DNA of 64,000 bases from Hypomesus transpacificus (lineage: Eukaryota; Chordata; Actinopteri; Osmeriformes; Osmeridae): positions 496,001 to 560,000 of the forward strand of contig NC_061066.1 of the NCBI RefSeq assembly GCF_021917145.1, read 5' to 3'. Position 1 is the first letter of the stretch, and every line of letters begins with the position of its first letter. Of the stretch, positions 1-24,500 are shown piece by piece. Under the pieces are notes generated by a model that saw nothing but the letters and a program-made list of their open reading frames with translations, had not been told where the DNA came from and did not search any database. A program made the position numbers and the translations under genes.

Positions 1-639
1 TGAGGAGATCCAGTTCAGAAAACAATCTTACAAACACCAAACCTATTACTGGCACACAAAAGCACCCGGGCCACCACCACAGCATGGCCCGGGCCAGGTT
101 AACATCAGAGACAAAACAGGGAGCAGGCAGATTGAGACAGATAAAGCCAAGGGTCAGATATAATGAGCCATGAATGTGAACATCCAGCCAATCCTGTTTA
201 ATGGAGTGCATCCCTGGAAGATCCCTGTCCTGCCACTGGTGCGAGTGTGCGCGCATGTTTGGTTGTGGGTCAGGGGGCTGCAAGGACTCTGTGACCCTGG
301 AATGAGCTCCGGAGAGTGAGAGGGGGACCTCCTGCTGGTCGGACAGAGGTCCTTTTATACTTTAATCTGGTTGCACCAGGATCAATATGGAGACCATTGG
401 TGCCGTGATTGTGTGAGCAGGAGTTAGCGTTCCAGCCATTTTGGCCCTCTCACTGGGGGCTGGCGCACGGACACAAAGCAGCAGCCCTTCGCCTCGCCGT
501 CCACAATGACCTCAGGGACAGTGGCACACCACCGGCTAACCTACTTAACATTCATTAGTGTCAAAGAGGTGGACAGATGCTCGGTCTTATGGCTCTTCTC
601 TCACAAGTTCTCTCCATGGGGCCCACTGAGCGGCGTTTG

Positions 640-920
640 ACGTGTTTTTCATTTGGGGATATGGGGAGGTGTGGGCTGTGGGGCGGGCGGCGGGCGGCGG
701 TGGAGGGCTGAGCTGCCCCGTGGTCCATGCGGTGCTGTGGTGGATTAGCAGGTGCTGGGTGGGCGCGGACTCACCCTGTCTGTGTGGAGAGACGAGGAGG
801 AGGCGCGAGGCCGGCTGCTGTTGACCGGACGCTTCAGTCCACCCTGCCGCCGGGCAGGAACACGGTGGTGATTACCCTGCTGGCGTCCGACGATTCTGGT
901 CCCCCAGCAAGGCTCCGGAA
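640..920. other. GC-rich, CpG-containing patch of unknown role
   Basis: The base composition is clearly richer in G+C and CpG than the AT-rich flanks, including repeated GGGCGGGCGGCG-like runs near 680-705 and several CpGs from 755 to 890. Short open frames cross it on both strands but none resembles a known protein. It could be a small CpG island, an unrecognised first exon or an enhancer. Only composition supports the entry. Confidence 0.35.
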
Positions 921-3900
921 TGTTCCCTCTCTCAATGTCAACCGTCCACATCTCTGCCCCCCCCATTTTTTGAATCGCTCCTCTGTAGTAAACCCCTGAT
1001 ACTGTCAAATTGAACATACAAAGACAATCTTTTCCTCGATGCTGCTGGGAACTCTCTCACTGGCTGAGGTGCTTCTTGACACAGCTCACTGAGGGAGGCT
1101 GGATGGCTGCTTCACTGTGTGGATTATTGCTGTTAATAATTACCAAACTGGTCAAGTCACTGACGCATACCCCAGAGAGGAAAATTTGCTCGGACCCAAC
1201 CTATCTTTTTCCAATTTATTCGAGCATGCATTTTCACAGAAATATGACAACCAAATTCTGTTCACGTGAACTGTGAACATTGTGGTAAGGCCTCTTAATC
1301 CACCCAAGCACTGAATTAAGCAATGGATGCTGGACAGCCATAAAACCACACACACACACAGAAGACTGACCAATAAACATGAACAGCTGGACAGAGGGCT
1401 TTTCATAGACAACTCCACAGAAAGAACATGGATCAAGTTCTCTGCTACCGTAGAGCTGCATAAATCTCCTACACTTAATTACATTACAGGGGATATAGAG
1501 ACAAGCTCTGGGGAAACAACGGGCCCTATCAACTCCACACATCAGAGCTCATTAGTGTGAATGTGTCCATGTGTGGTTGTGTCTGTGGAGTGTGTGTGCG
1601 TGTAAGTGTGTGTGTGTCAGTGTGCACACTCTGAACAGTGCCCTATCTGTAACTCCAATCAAAGCTCATTATCCAGAGTGTGTCTTTGGTTTGGGGTTCG
1701 TGTTTTGAGGGAAAGGGAGAGAGCTAGCTCAGTGGTAATACATTAACTTGAGAGCAGGGAGGAAAAGTAACCGTTACCCCTGGTGACATGAAACACTTGG
1801 CCACATACTCTGGAACTCTGGAACAATCTTTGCTGGTTTATAAAAGATAGATAGGCAGGACCATGTCATCTTTGATGATCTAGATCTGGTTCTTCTCATG
1901 GAGGTAGTCTCTGCAGAAGAACAGGAGATACTTTTATCATCTGTCAAATACATTTATGTTCCTGTTTTGAGCTGTCTTTGACAATGCAGACTTTTTGTAG
2001 GAAATGGGATATTTCAGGTCACCCTGAAGCCTTCTGTGTATCACAGATCAAGACCTTTTCTATAGGTCTCTCTTCCTGAGGCACAATCGTCCCCTGGCTC
2101 CCTCTGTTCATCCCTATAGGGGGCTCTGCAGTGCACCTTGGGTAATCCTGATGTCACAATACCAGTTGCTAAGACACTGTTTGAAAATGCATTGTTAAGA
2201 GAAGCATGGCCTGGGCTAAGTCAAGGCAGTATGTTTTGTGGCTGTGATGTCTTAACACTTTCTTCTTATAATGGCCTTTTTTTCTTTGACAGTCTTGTCT
2301 GAATACCCTTAATTGTATTGGTTGTTTCTTGTGAAAGGTATTCAACTTAAGGTCTTCTCTACAGCAAACATGTGGGCTACTTAAACACTTTTCACAAAAG
2401 AAACCTTTGGCTACACACAAAAAAACAAGTATCCTATGAATAACTCAGGTTCGGGCCTCTCCCAGTTCTTACAGTACTTGCATACATGCATTTAAATGCA
2501 TTCACGACGTGTGTATTCAGTGTGTTTTTCATGGCAAATCAACTGTGATGCATCACACACCAATAGCATCACAAAAGACAAATGCACCATCACACACATA
2601 CAAACAAAGCTCCACACATATAAAAACACCAATACGAGCACAATTCACGCTGTTCTAAGGGGAAGTAGGCCTGCCCATTTTGCGCTGGCCATTGTTGAAA
2701 GCAGGGCTGCGAATCAAAGGGGCTGTGACCTGGGCTGGCTCTGCCCAGCATGACTGAGGGAAAGCCCTGCTCAGCGGGCTCACTCTAGCCCCAGGTCCCT
2801 CCCCGACCCTGGGGTACCACACTGGGCCGCCCCCTAGTAAGGACCGTTATTTCCTCATCTCATCAATCTGTCAGCTCAATGCTGTGACACACACCACAAT
2901 ATGGTCCCCGTATTTTTTCCATTGGGGCTCTCTCCATCAATATGGTTCCAGCCTTTCTATATAAATCACCCTCCCACTTGGCAAGGCCCCCCCGGTGCCT
3001 AGGGTACCAGCATTTTTGCAACGCTATACACATACAGCCCAGCCCATTTGCTCTCTGGCACTTTCCTCCACATTCACCAACACTCCACATTTGCATACGT
3101 ATGAATTAACTCTCAAGACAGAAAGGGAACAAACATATTCAGGTTCAGGTAGGGATACTCCTAACAAACCTTCCCGTTCACAAACACAGCTGGCGTATGC
3201 GTGCTTAAGACTGACGCTCTAGGCTCAAACTTAGCGTAAAGTAATAGAGATATAGGGTCATTGGGGAAAACAAAACTTCAGTTGACTAGCGTTCTCTTAT
3301 TCATTTTGGGTTGGGCACATGTGTATCTGGGCAACAATCGAAGAAAGAGAGAGATGAAAAGAAAGTGGGCGAGTGAGCGTGTCTGTCTTTAGAGAGTTCT
3401 AGCGCTGCACTGGACTCACTCTGGAACACACTATTCAATTCATTTCCAAGTAACGAAGAAAAGGAGACTCCAAACTATACATGAGTCCTTTCATCAATAG
3501 TGATTCTCTTTTAACAGCATAAGAGGGGAAAAGGGGGGAGGGCCTGTATAAATTTGACATACACAAGGCAGCAGGCATCGTGATTGTTGCTTCCCTAAAA
3601 CTTTTTTTTTCCCTCCCGAAAACACTTTTCTTGGTGAATAGGCACCTATTAGTGACTCTATTATAAGCGCAGGGCTCTTCAATGGCTCCTCACTGTGCGT
3701 CTTTATCATAGTCAGGCCCTGAATGCAGCCTTCCCCCTCCAGGCAGTCCTGCTACTCACACACTGTATTGATAGGTGGAAAGAGAGTGGTGGTGATGACG
3801 GGTGAGGTAGGGAGGAGAGGTGGGCTACTATTCTCACCCCCTGTTGTGATCTCCAGGTGTGGTGGGTTGAGCGCAGCATTCTGAAGCCACTAAAGAGGCC

Positions 3901-4560
3901 CCATTGTGCCGCACACTTTCTTTGCCACCCCCCCCCCCCCTAAAAAGCATGGACGCAGTGTTCTACATGCATTAGTAGATCTCCATAATGTTATCCCCCT
4001 CCCTTCTCCCCTCTGCCCCAAAACAAGTCAGGCCTCCGGCGAATCGCTGCACACCACACTGGAGCCCCGTATTGTTCCCGGATTATTCAGGAGTTAGGGC
4101 AAAAGAAAAGAGACGGAGAGAGTGGGGTGTCTGTACTTCATCTCCAGGGGAGACAGGGAGTAAAGAGCAGCTTCTTTAGAGGAGTGAGTTACTGCAACCA
4201 AAAGCCCCACAAACACCTGCAGTGGATGAGCTCAGAGGGGCCAAGGCAAGGAGCCCTGGTTGTTTATCAGACTGTCCTATCGTCCCCATCCTGGAGGATC
4301 TGAAGACCCCAGTCTTCTCTGAACATATAGGGATAGGGGGTAAAACATACAGATCTTACACCCCTCCTTCCCAACCAGAATCCTTCCACACCCTTCCACT
4401 ATCCACTGATGGACCCATCAGTGTGTATGTGTGCCTGTGCGTGTGTGCGCATGCATGTATGTGTGGTTGTATGTGATTGCGTTAGAGTTCTGTACAATGC
4501 ATTTGAGACAGCAATGGAGGTATTCTAGAGGGAGGTAGAGGATGCTAAGTTAAAGCAAGT

Positions 4561-4668
4561 GAGAGTGTGTATGTGCGTGTGTTTGTGTGTGTGTGTTTGT
4601 GGTTGAGGGACAAAGTTAAGACAGAAAGAGAGGAAAAAGAGAGAGGGTGAGAGAGGGAGAGAGAGAGC

Positions 4669-4756
<88 letters not shown>
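4561..4756. repeat. compound (TG)n / (GA)n microsatellite
   Basis: An imperfect TG/GTGT stretch (about 4561-4606) is followed by GA-rich sequence and then an almost pure (GA)n tract from about 4669 to 4756. The Arg/Glu or Ser/Leu repeat frames that run across it are by-products of the repeat and not genes. Confidence 0.95.
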
Positions 4757-4765
<9 letters not shown>

Positions 4766-6493
4766 GCTGTATGATGAATATGGAAGCATTGTTCAGCCAT
4801 GCTTACCTCCACGGGGAACCATCTGCTCCCTGTCAATGCGTCACCTGCTCGTCTGAGCCGTCTCCACGGAAACCGAAGGAGGGGGATTAGGAGAGGTTAT
4901 GCCTTTGATGGGAGGGGCTACTCTGAAGATATGGAGGAGGTTGCCTGGGGAAACCCAGAGAAAGGGTTAGCCAGAGAATGTCGTCCTCTGGTGGCAAAAA
5001 TATCTATGCTTCTTTGTTTTCAGAAGAATTGCTGATGGAATGCTTGCTTGGAATTGTAAACAGACCAAAAATTTGACTTAAATCTACGTTTGATATTGAT
5101 GTTTACAGTTACTTCGATTAGTTACTTTCTCACTGCATGAAAGCCACTGAGGGTAGACAATGAAATGAACGGTTGATTAGTTGTTGTGGAGTGACGTCCC
5201 ATGAGTGGTTGAGAGAGACATGTATTGTGTGACGGCAGAGGCTGCCGGTACATCACAGGCTTCTAATTAAGAGCCCAGGTATAAACGCAGGGCAGTGTGC
5301 CTGTGATCACCGTGTAAACACGGCCTTCAGCGCAGCTTGAAAGGGACTCTGAGAGAGTTGAATGGATCTGCCAATGGCAGGCGGAAGTGCCGAGAGACAT
5401 GACGCTCAGGAGTAAACAACACCGAGTAGACCGAGGCACCCTGATCTCATCAGCTTCAGCAGAAACATGGAACACACGGAATCAGAGAGCCTGTGTGTGT
5501 GTGAGTGGCAGGAGAGAGTCAGCGTGAGTGGCAGGTGAAAGTGACCAGGCAGTGAGGGAGGAAACACTTATTGTGTTTGTTCAAGAGAGGGCACAGAGGC
5601 AGATAGGCCTTGCTCAGCCGCCCGCGTCCCTCTGCCAATGAGATCATCAGCCAGACTTGCACCCCCCTGGGGGCTTTTAATGGACTGCTCTCTCTCTGTC
5701 TTTCTCTCTCTGTCTTTCTCGCTATTTCTATCTAATCAATACCCTCCCCCCCGTAATCGCCCTCAGCATTGCTGCAGCTCCCACACCCAGGTCAGAGTCC
5801 TCAATCACCACCTCCTGTGTGTGGAGACTGGACCTGAAGACCCAGAGGCAACAGCACTAATCTGCACTACAAGACCCAGACTGCAGACTGACATTGGGAT
5901 GGAAACTCTATTGAGAGCAGAATTTCTACCTGTTGGGATTAGCGTAGCTATCTCCAAGTTGTAGCACCAAGCAACCGCACGTCTTGGAATCAAGGTGGTC
6001 GGTGGTCCATTCTATCGTATGCCGCTGTCACCGGCTGAAATAAACTGCCAAGAGGAGAATACATGAAACATAATGAACAAAGACACACAAAAAATCACGT
6101 TGAGTTGAATTATTCTCTTTCATCCCTTCTCTTGTTTTGCCCATCAGTCTCCATCTCTGTGCTGGCCTGGCCTGGGTGAGATGTGAGCCTGGGAGAGTTT
6201 CTGTCAGGGCCACGTGTAGAGGGGAGGAGGTTGGGAGTGACTTTCCTGGGTGTAAAATTCAATTATGCAGCGGGTGATCGTGTCTGAGCGTGTCTGTTGT
6301 GAGCGGCGGGCGCACGGCTGCCCGTTCCCAGCGTGCGGCGAGGGGGTTAAGTGCCACAGAAAGCCCTCCATTATCCCGAGTGAGAACAGCCCATGTGGCT
6401 GGATGTGCGGCCCCCACACTCTTTCACTCTCACAACAGCCCTGCCTCAAAGCCTCAAAGTTTCTTTCTCTTTTCTTTGCACCCCCTCTTCCCT

Positions 6494-6513
6494 CCCCCCC
6501 CCCCCCCCCCCCC
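6494..6513. repeat. poly-C tract
   Basis: Twenty consecutive C residues sit inside a longer C- and CT-rich stretch (about 6480-6580). Such runs are prone to polymerase slippage and assembly length errors. The proline-rich frames that cross it are spurious. Confidence 0.95.
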
Positions 6514-8374
6514 GGCCCCCCACTCCCCTCGGCCCCCCTCAAATCTCTCTCTCTCTCCCATCTCTCTCTCTCTCTCACTCCGAAAAGAGTTTACACAATG
6601 CCATGGAAAGGCTGAAGCAGATTCTTCAGCACCCCTGTGGACAGTGTGGCTGGGAGAGAGTGCACATGTGGACCACATTCACAGGTTGTCCGTCAACTAG
6701 TCCGTAAATCAACATCTCTCGGGAGGACACAATTAAGCCTCGCAAGTCCATTATGAGTATTATCATCTTCTCTTCCTCCACAGATTTGCAACCTAAATCT
6801 TTCCCCTGAATAAAAGATCTCTCAGGGACATCCATGTCTGTTAAGTTCAGCCCAGCTCTTCTGTTAATGCAGCAAGCAACCATTTCAGAACACTGTGGTT
6901 TGTGAATGCTCCATAATGATGAGAAAGAAGCATAGGCCTACTTACTCATGATTCATTATACTAAGGAACAGTACAAAACAGCTGGTTCTAATTATGGGAG
7001 ACATAAGACCAGGCCTACAGCCCTGGATATAAATGTTCATCATTCCTCTCGGTGTTTCATGGGGCACCATTGTCAAATGTCCAAACACACATCTGGCCAA
7101 GCCAGAGAGGGTGAGAATGGACTCTGTGTGTGAAAAGGACTGGGGCCTATGGATCAGGCTCGTACACAGGCATCAGACCACTCACGAACGCTTGTCTTCA
7201 ACACCGTTAATGATGGTTAATGACGCAGGCAGTCCTCGGTCTGCCATACAGTGTAATAATAGAGATGAGGGAATTGACACTTTAATTAGGTTTAATGACA
7301 CCATTATAACATAATTCATTGAATATGTCTGTGCGCACACAATGTGGAGTTCAGTAAATTACTTGCCAAATACCAAGTGTCCCTCTGACTACAGCGACAT
7401 AGCTTTTCAGTCAAACATTAATTCCTTCAGTTGGACCACAGTCCAGAGAGACTAAGTAGGCCTGAATGTACGAACACGAAGCTCCAAAAACCTAGATGAC
7501 AACAGAATGTCGCATTTGACGTCATACGCAACATAGGATGATACGTGGATAGAGAATTAGCACAAACTGGGATGATGTTGTTATGATATTATTTTTTCCA
7601 CCCGAACAATGTAAACATGCGTTGTGTTGTTGGTATGAAGCGTGGACTCTAGGAAAAAGTGAACTTACCCTTATATACTGCCGTCTAGTGGTAAACACTC
7701 AAGCAACCGCTTACTCTTTTTCATGAAAGGCGACATTTGGAACATTTAGAACTACATAGGGATCGATTCAACTTGGTCTGTAAACAAAGAGTAGGCCATA
7801 ACTACTTTTCTTCCGGTAGCTTGAGTGCCATTATAATAATCCACTATAAAAGGTGTTATAAAACTACTCCTATTAGGTGGTTGTTAGGCGTCACCTAGTG
7901 GCAAGTCTGTTTTCAGCACTGGAAGCCAAGTGCTCCAAAGGATTCCCCCAAAAGGTGATTAACTGTTAAATAATCTGTCTTTATTTTCTTCCGTACAGTC
8001 GAATGGCTTGCTGTCAAAACGCAATAACAAAGTAGAGTAAAATAATCAAATACATATGTTTATTGTTGTACCTACAACTACTTTTATTTTATTTTATAAG
8101 TACATTGTTTTCATGGGTTTAATGACAGCTATCCAGGTATAGTTGAATTACTGTTTCCATTATGTATCTTGTATAAGATGACCGCGGAGGCGTTTGGACG
8201 GGCTTGACTTTGTCAGCAGGAAGGCTCCAGTCGGTTTTATAATGCAAACTTGACGCTGAAGGTATTCCTCCTGCCTACTGCCCCAGCAGCACTGAACAAT
8301 GCGGACCAGATGTGCCATTTCACAACACACAACCAGTCGCGTGACAGGAGTATGCCCATAGGGCCAAAGGGGGT

Positions 8375-8497
8375 GTGGTGTCACGTGGCCCAACTTTAAA
8401 TTGCTGAGGCTTAACAAGAGCTGCTCAGACAAACTTCACCAAACCAATACTGTTTCACGTCCGTGGTTTCATACCTGTGCAGCACTCAGACCAGAGG
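8375..8497 (+). promoter_or_regulatory. probable pah proximal promoter and 5' leader
   Basis: Upstream of the pah start there is a canonical E-box CACGTG at 8382-8387 and a TATA-like CTTTAAATT at 8394-8402, about 100 bases before the ATG at 8498. That spacing fits a short 5' leader beginning near 8425. The assignment is by position and motif only; no start-site evidence is available. Confidence 0.4.
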
Positions 8498-17484
<8,987 letters not shown>

Positions 17485-17888
17485 AAAAAAATACCTTGAT
17501 TGAGAACCGTCACGAAAATGATTGAATTATGCAATAGAAACAGTCTTTGTTATCAGCCTGTTGCAATATTTGTACGTATGTATGTACGTATGCTACATTG
17601 CTTGCCTGACAAATGTAACATTTGTATTTTTGTAGAGTAGCCTCCATTAAGTAACCGAATTAAGGGATATGCATGGGTTAGGGCAAATTGACATTAAGTG
17701 ACATTATAATAGTATAGTCACATAGTTTCAGTAGAATATGTTATCATACAAACATGCCAATAGCCAAACGCCTAATTGCAATTAAATGTATTCGCATTTT
17801 ATGAATCTATTAGCCTGCGTTTAGGAAGCATAAACCTTCTTGAAATTAATTGTAGGATATGATTGTGATTTTTCATTTGCTTTTACTC

Positions 17889-17894
17889 AATAAA
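17889..17894 (+). terminator. pah polyadenylation signal
   Basis: AATAAA about 405 bases after the pah stop codon and about 560 bases before the th2 TATA box. It is the first canonical hexamer in a sensible position, so it is the likely 3' end of pah. Confidence 0.65.
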
Positions 17895-18450
17895 AAATAA
17901 CGAACGCAATGGTCCTGCAATGAACGTCGGCTACAGCCTACTTTAGGCCTATACCATGAATACCGCACATAGAATATCACTTGATTGTGATAAAAAAAAA
18001 TAGTTGCATCTGTTAGGCCTTAAATGGGGGATCAACTAGCTTAATGAAAACGGGGAACAGAAAACCACAAACAAAATGAAAAGTGTTATATGCATGAAAT
18101 AAATTGTAATTGTAATGTGATTAAAAACATATATTTACTGTAAGTTATTAACTGTATTATTGTTGCTATTATTATTTCGAATATTATTATTACATTATAA
18201 TGATATTGATGATCAAATAGCCAGATTTTTCGCTTTCAGCACCTTGGACAGCACACATCTTCCCTGTCGGCTATATTAGAACTTATTTTGGTAAAGTCAC
18301 GTTTTTTTTTTTTCAACCCATCTGCGTCTTTTTTTCAGAAATCACCAATTTCTGTTCCATAATAGAAGATGCAGAATGACGCATAACACCTTAAAATTCA
18401 TACGCACGCATTTGCGTAAGTAATTTCCATAAGGAATCCTTGTGGCATGG

Positions 18451-18458
18451 TATATAAA
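18451..18458 (+). promoter_or_regulatory. th2 TATA box
   Basis: TATATAAA lies 132 bases upstream of the th2 ATG, predicting a start near 18480 and a leader of about 100 bases without an upstream intron. A TGACGCAT element, one step from a cAMP-response core, lies about 75 bases before it (near 18375). This fits a TATA-driven, cell-type-specific neuronal gene. The assignment rests on motif and position only. Confidence 0.6.
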
Positions 18459-18582
18459 CCTGTCTCCCGGCCGATGGCACAGAATGAATCAAACCGTTGT
18501 GGACTTATCCAGCACACTTTTACAAATAATACTACATATCAGATATACATCAGCAATATTATCTCAGGAAAGTCCTAACTAA

Positions 18583-21384
<2,802 letters not shown>

Positions 21385-21506
21385 ACCACCTGGGCCAGTT
21401 ATTTAGTCGTCTGTTTTGCATGGATGTGTGCTACTGTTTTCATTAAATAATTTAGTTGAGACACAAAATTCACAGCATAATATAATGTTGAGACAATGTA
21501 AGAACC

Positions 21507-21512
21507 AATAAA
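21507..21512 (+). terminator. th2 polyadenylation signal
   Basis: AATAAA 123 bases after the th2 stop codon, in AT-rich DNA. A weaker ATTAAA-like motif occurs earlier near 21445. This gives a short 3' UTR, in keeping with the compact 2.8 kb gene. Confidence 0.7.
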
Positions 21513-24500
21513 TGTATTTATTTACTTTTTAAATAACTTGGAATAGTGATGCATCTTGCACGGACCACAATGGTAAAAAGACAAAGTCAGAAAGACAAAA
21601 AAAAAGTGAGTATGATAAGGGAGGTGGAGCAAGAAAACAAGGTGCCTGATTGAGAGGAAAAGTAAATGAGTAATAGAAAGAGAGAGGGACAGAAAGTGTG
21701 TGGGAGAGAGAAAGAGTAAGAGTGGTGGGACCATAACAAAACTGTGTTCTGTGTCTGCTTTGCCATCCAAACCAACCGTTTCCATTTCCAAACTTCTTGG
21801 AATCCATTTGTCTTCACGTGTTATTAGACAGAGGGAAGAAGCTAATTTTGAACAATTTAAGTATCACATTTCCTTAGCTGGCTCAAGTCAGAGCCAGCAC
21901 TAAAGCCCGATGAATCTGAGCTGGACTGGGTCACTGCAACCTCACAGTAGAACATGGCAGTCAACAGGGCTTTCCAGCTGACAGATATCCTTCTTCCTTT
22001 CTCACTTCCCCTCTCCTTGCATATTTCTACCAGGGACATTTCCTGTGTGATTCTGTCTATGGGGGTTTAAGGGTGTCAGATGTGTTTCCACATAAATGAC
22101 GCTTTGACTGTAAGTCTACTTCAAGAATCAGGGCACAAATCACCCCACTACAGCAATCATAAAACACCATGATGTACACGGTGCCTGGTAAAGCCTCCAC
22201 ATGATGTGGGAGGCCTTCCTTTCCTGTGATTCAACTGTAAATCACCGCTCCTTCGCCCTTCCAGGGTAACCCAAGCCCTCTGCACTGCACTGAGAACATT
22301 GTGCGGTGGCCGCGGAAGGGGAGGAGGGATCTGCCGCTTGACTAGAGTGCAGTGGTGCACACACACATCCACTTCCTTCACCCTAAAAGTTGAACACTTC
22401 ATCATTTCTAGTAGCTCATCTTACTTCCAGCACATTGAAATCCACAAATCCCCACAAATCACCCCTGAAACCACAACTGGGAACCAAATACACAGAGCCC
22501 CAAACAAAAGTGAGTTACCATGGCAATAAGATAACCACCACAATTTCCAGCAAAATCCTTGTGCCTAACATGTTACCCGCAAATCCCAAACTCTGTATCA
22601 TCCTGCCTCCAATCATGAGTGTTTCCTTTGTCAATGTAACGATAACTATCGTTACCTTGGCAGGCCCACATATTCCAAGATGAAAACTGGGTCAAAGGGT
22701 TTACCAAGACCTCAAAGACAGGAGAAAACTGAGAAACTCGTGGGAAAGTTTCTATTCCCTTCCAGAAGTTATTTAGTTTGTATTAAGAATATTTACTTGC
22801 ACTACCTTTAGAGTTTTTTGTAGCTTTTAACAAGACTTCTGCACTTGTTGAACAGGTAGTTTGGCCCACTCTTCCTGAGCAAACTGCCCAGCTGTCTCAG
22901 GTTTGATGGGTGCCCTCTCCAGACTGCAAGTTTCAGCTCTTACCATAAATATTTGATAGGATTCAGATCAGGACTCATAGAAGGCCACTGGACAGAACAG
23001 TCCAATGACCTTTGAGAGAGCTGTCTGACAGTGTACAGTACATTTAGTTCCAGAATGCCCTGAGAGTCTTGAGATTTAATTGGGCCCTGCACGAATTCAA
23101 GACATCCTAGGCAAAGCTTAATCTATTTGTCTGCAAACATAGAGCGGATGTGAATTGGCAAAAAGCTAACATTTTTACTCACCTGTCCAAAGGGCATTCT
23201 ACCAGAAGGATAGTGGCTTGTCAATAGGCATTTGAACAAATTCCAGTCTGGCTCTATATTTTTCTTTTAAATGTGGTCCCCTTGGGTCTTCTTCTATGGA
23301 GGCCACTTTCACTCACAAAGCAATGGATGTTGCCATCAGAAACGGACTTACCTTCACCTTGGAGTTCAGCTTGTATTTTACAGCCATCCTTGGTTCTTTT
23401 CCTACCGTTCGCACTATCCTTCTGTTCAATCTGGGGTAAATGTTACTCGAGGCCTCACCCAGGGAGTTTTGCTACAATTCCATTCCATGTACCTTGAAAT
23501 TCTTTAATAATATTTGCAACTGTCAATCTGCAAATATCAATCTGCTTGGAGATAGTCTTGTATTCTTTACCTGTACCATGCTTGTCTAATATTTTCTGTC
23601 TGATTCCCCCAGACAAGTCTCTTTTGCTTTGTCTGGTCCATGTTCAGTGTGGTGCACACAATGATACCAAACACAGAGACTACTTTCCTTTATTTGAAAA
23701 GGTCTGAAATGACTGATTATAAGATATGTGTTATACTAATTAAAGAAACTAACTGGTTTGATGAACCAATTATGTATTATATTTTCAAAGGGGTACCAAC
23801 AAATATGTCCAGGCCATTTGAGAAAATTTTAGTAGATTGAGATTCACAGCTTCATTTCTTTGTTCTATGACATTCCAAAGGCATGCAAGTATTCATGATG
23901 CAATAGCTTTAAATGCCATAATTTTTCAGGAGGAATGAAACCTAATTTCAATGAACTGTAAGGGTACCAACACACTTCCTCGTCTGTATATGAATTGTTG
24001 TAATCATTCTCTAATGATATACCGACATTTAGCTTTTATCCAGACCACTCTATCCAGACTTTAAACTTCATGACATCATTCAACAAACCAGCAGATTAAA
24101 CTAAAGTCTTCAAAGGCGATTCATCCATCCCTTTGTTTTCCCGCCTCATTATTTGAATGCGTTCTCCTTGTCTTGATCCCTGGCTTTAGAGGTGGGCTCA
24201 GAAAAGTATTATCTTAGAGCACCACCATCTGAAATAGTGGAGGAGATTAAAGACGCTGAGGTGTAGAGTTTAAATCTGTCTGATCTCTCTTTGATCAATT
24301 TCTGGCTTTGTTATCACATCACAGCAAGAGACGAGATTGTACTATCAAGGCAAAGTTTACACTTCTCCCACATGGTCAAGAGCAGGTATAGGAGGGTATT
24401 TCTCCTTTGTTTCCATATGTACCATCTCACAATCATGTTCCAAGGAGTAGAGTAGCCAGACACTTAAAACCAGGGGACACATGCACGCTGAAAATGTAGA

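Larger units (their letters stand above)
1..8374. other. non-coding DNA upstream of pah
   Basis: I see no exon with a family match or a consistent splice pattern here. The stretch holds a GC-rich patch (640-920), a TG/GA microsatellite (4561-4756), a 20-C tract (6494-6513), CT-rich runs and AT-rich DNA. In other vertebrates ascl1 lies on the far side of pah; no bHLH coding sequence is visible, so it must lie outside the window if the order is kept. Regulatory elements may be present but cannot be proven without cross-species alignment. Confidence 0.6.

Noticed and set aside
1715..1800. tRNA-like stretch (TAGCTCAGTGGTA)
   Set aside because: An A-box-like motif is present but there is no proper B-box at the right distance and the arms do not pair, so it is not called a tRNA.
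4525..4856. Ser/Leu- and Arg/Glu-repeat open frames
   Set aside because: They are translations of the (GA)n microsatellite on both strands.
6204..6707. several overlapping proline- or glycine-rich frames of 74-136 codons
   Set aside because: They are driven by the poly-C and CT-rich tract, occur in several frames at once and have no family match.
22157..22683. short frames in the th2-nup37 spacer
   Set aside because: They have no known domain, no splice context and ordinary composition.
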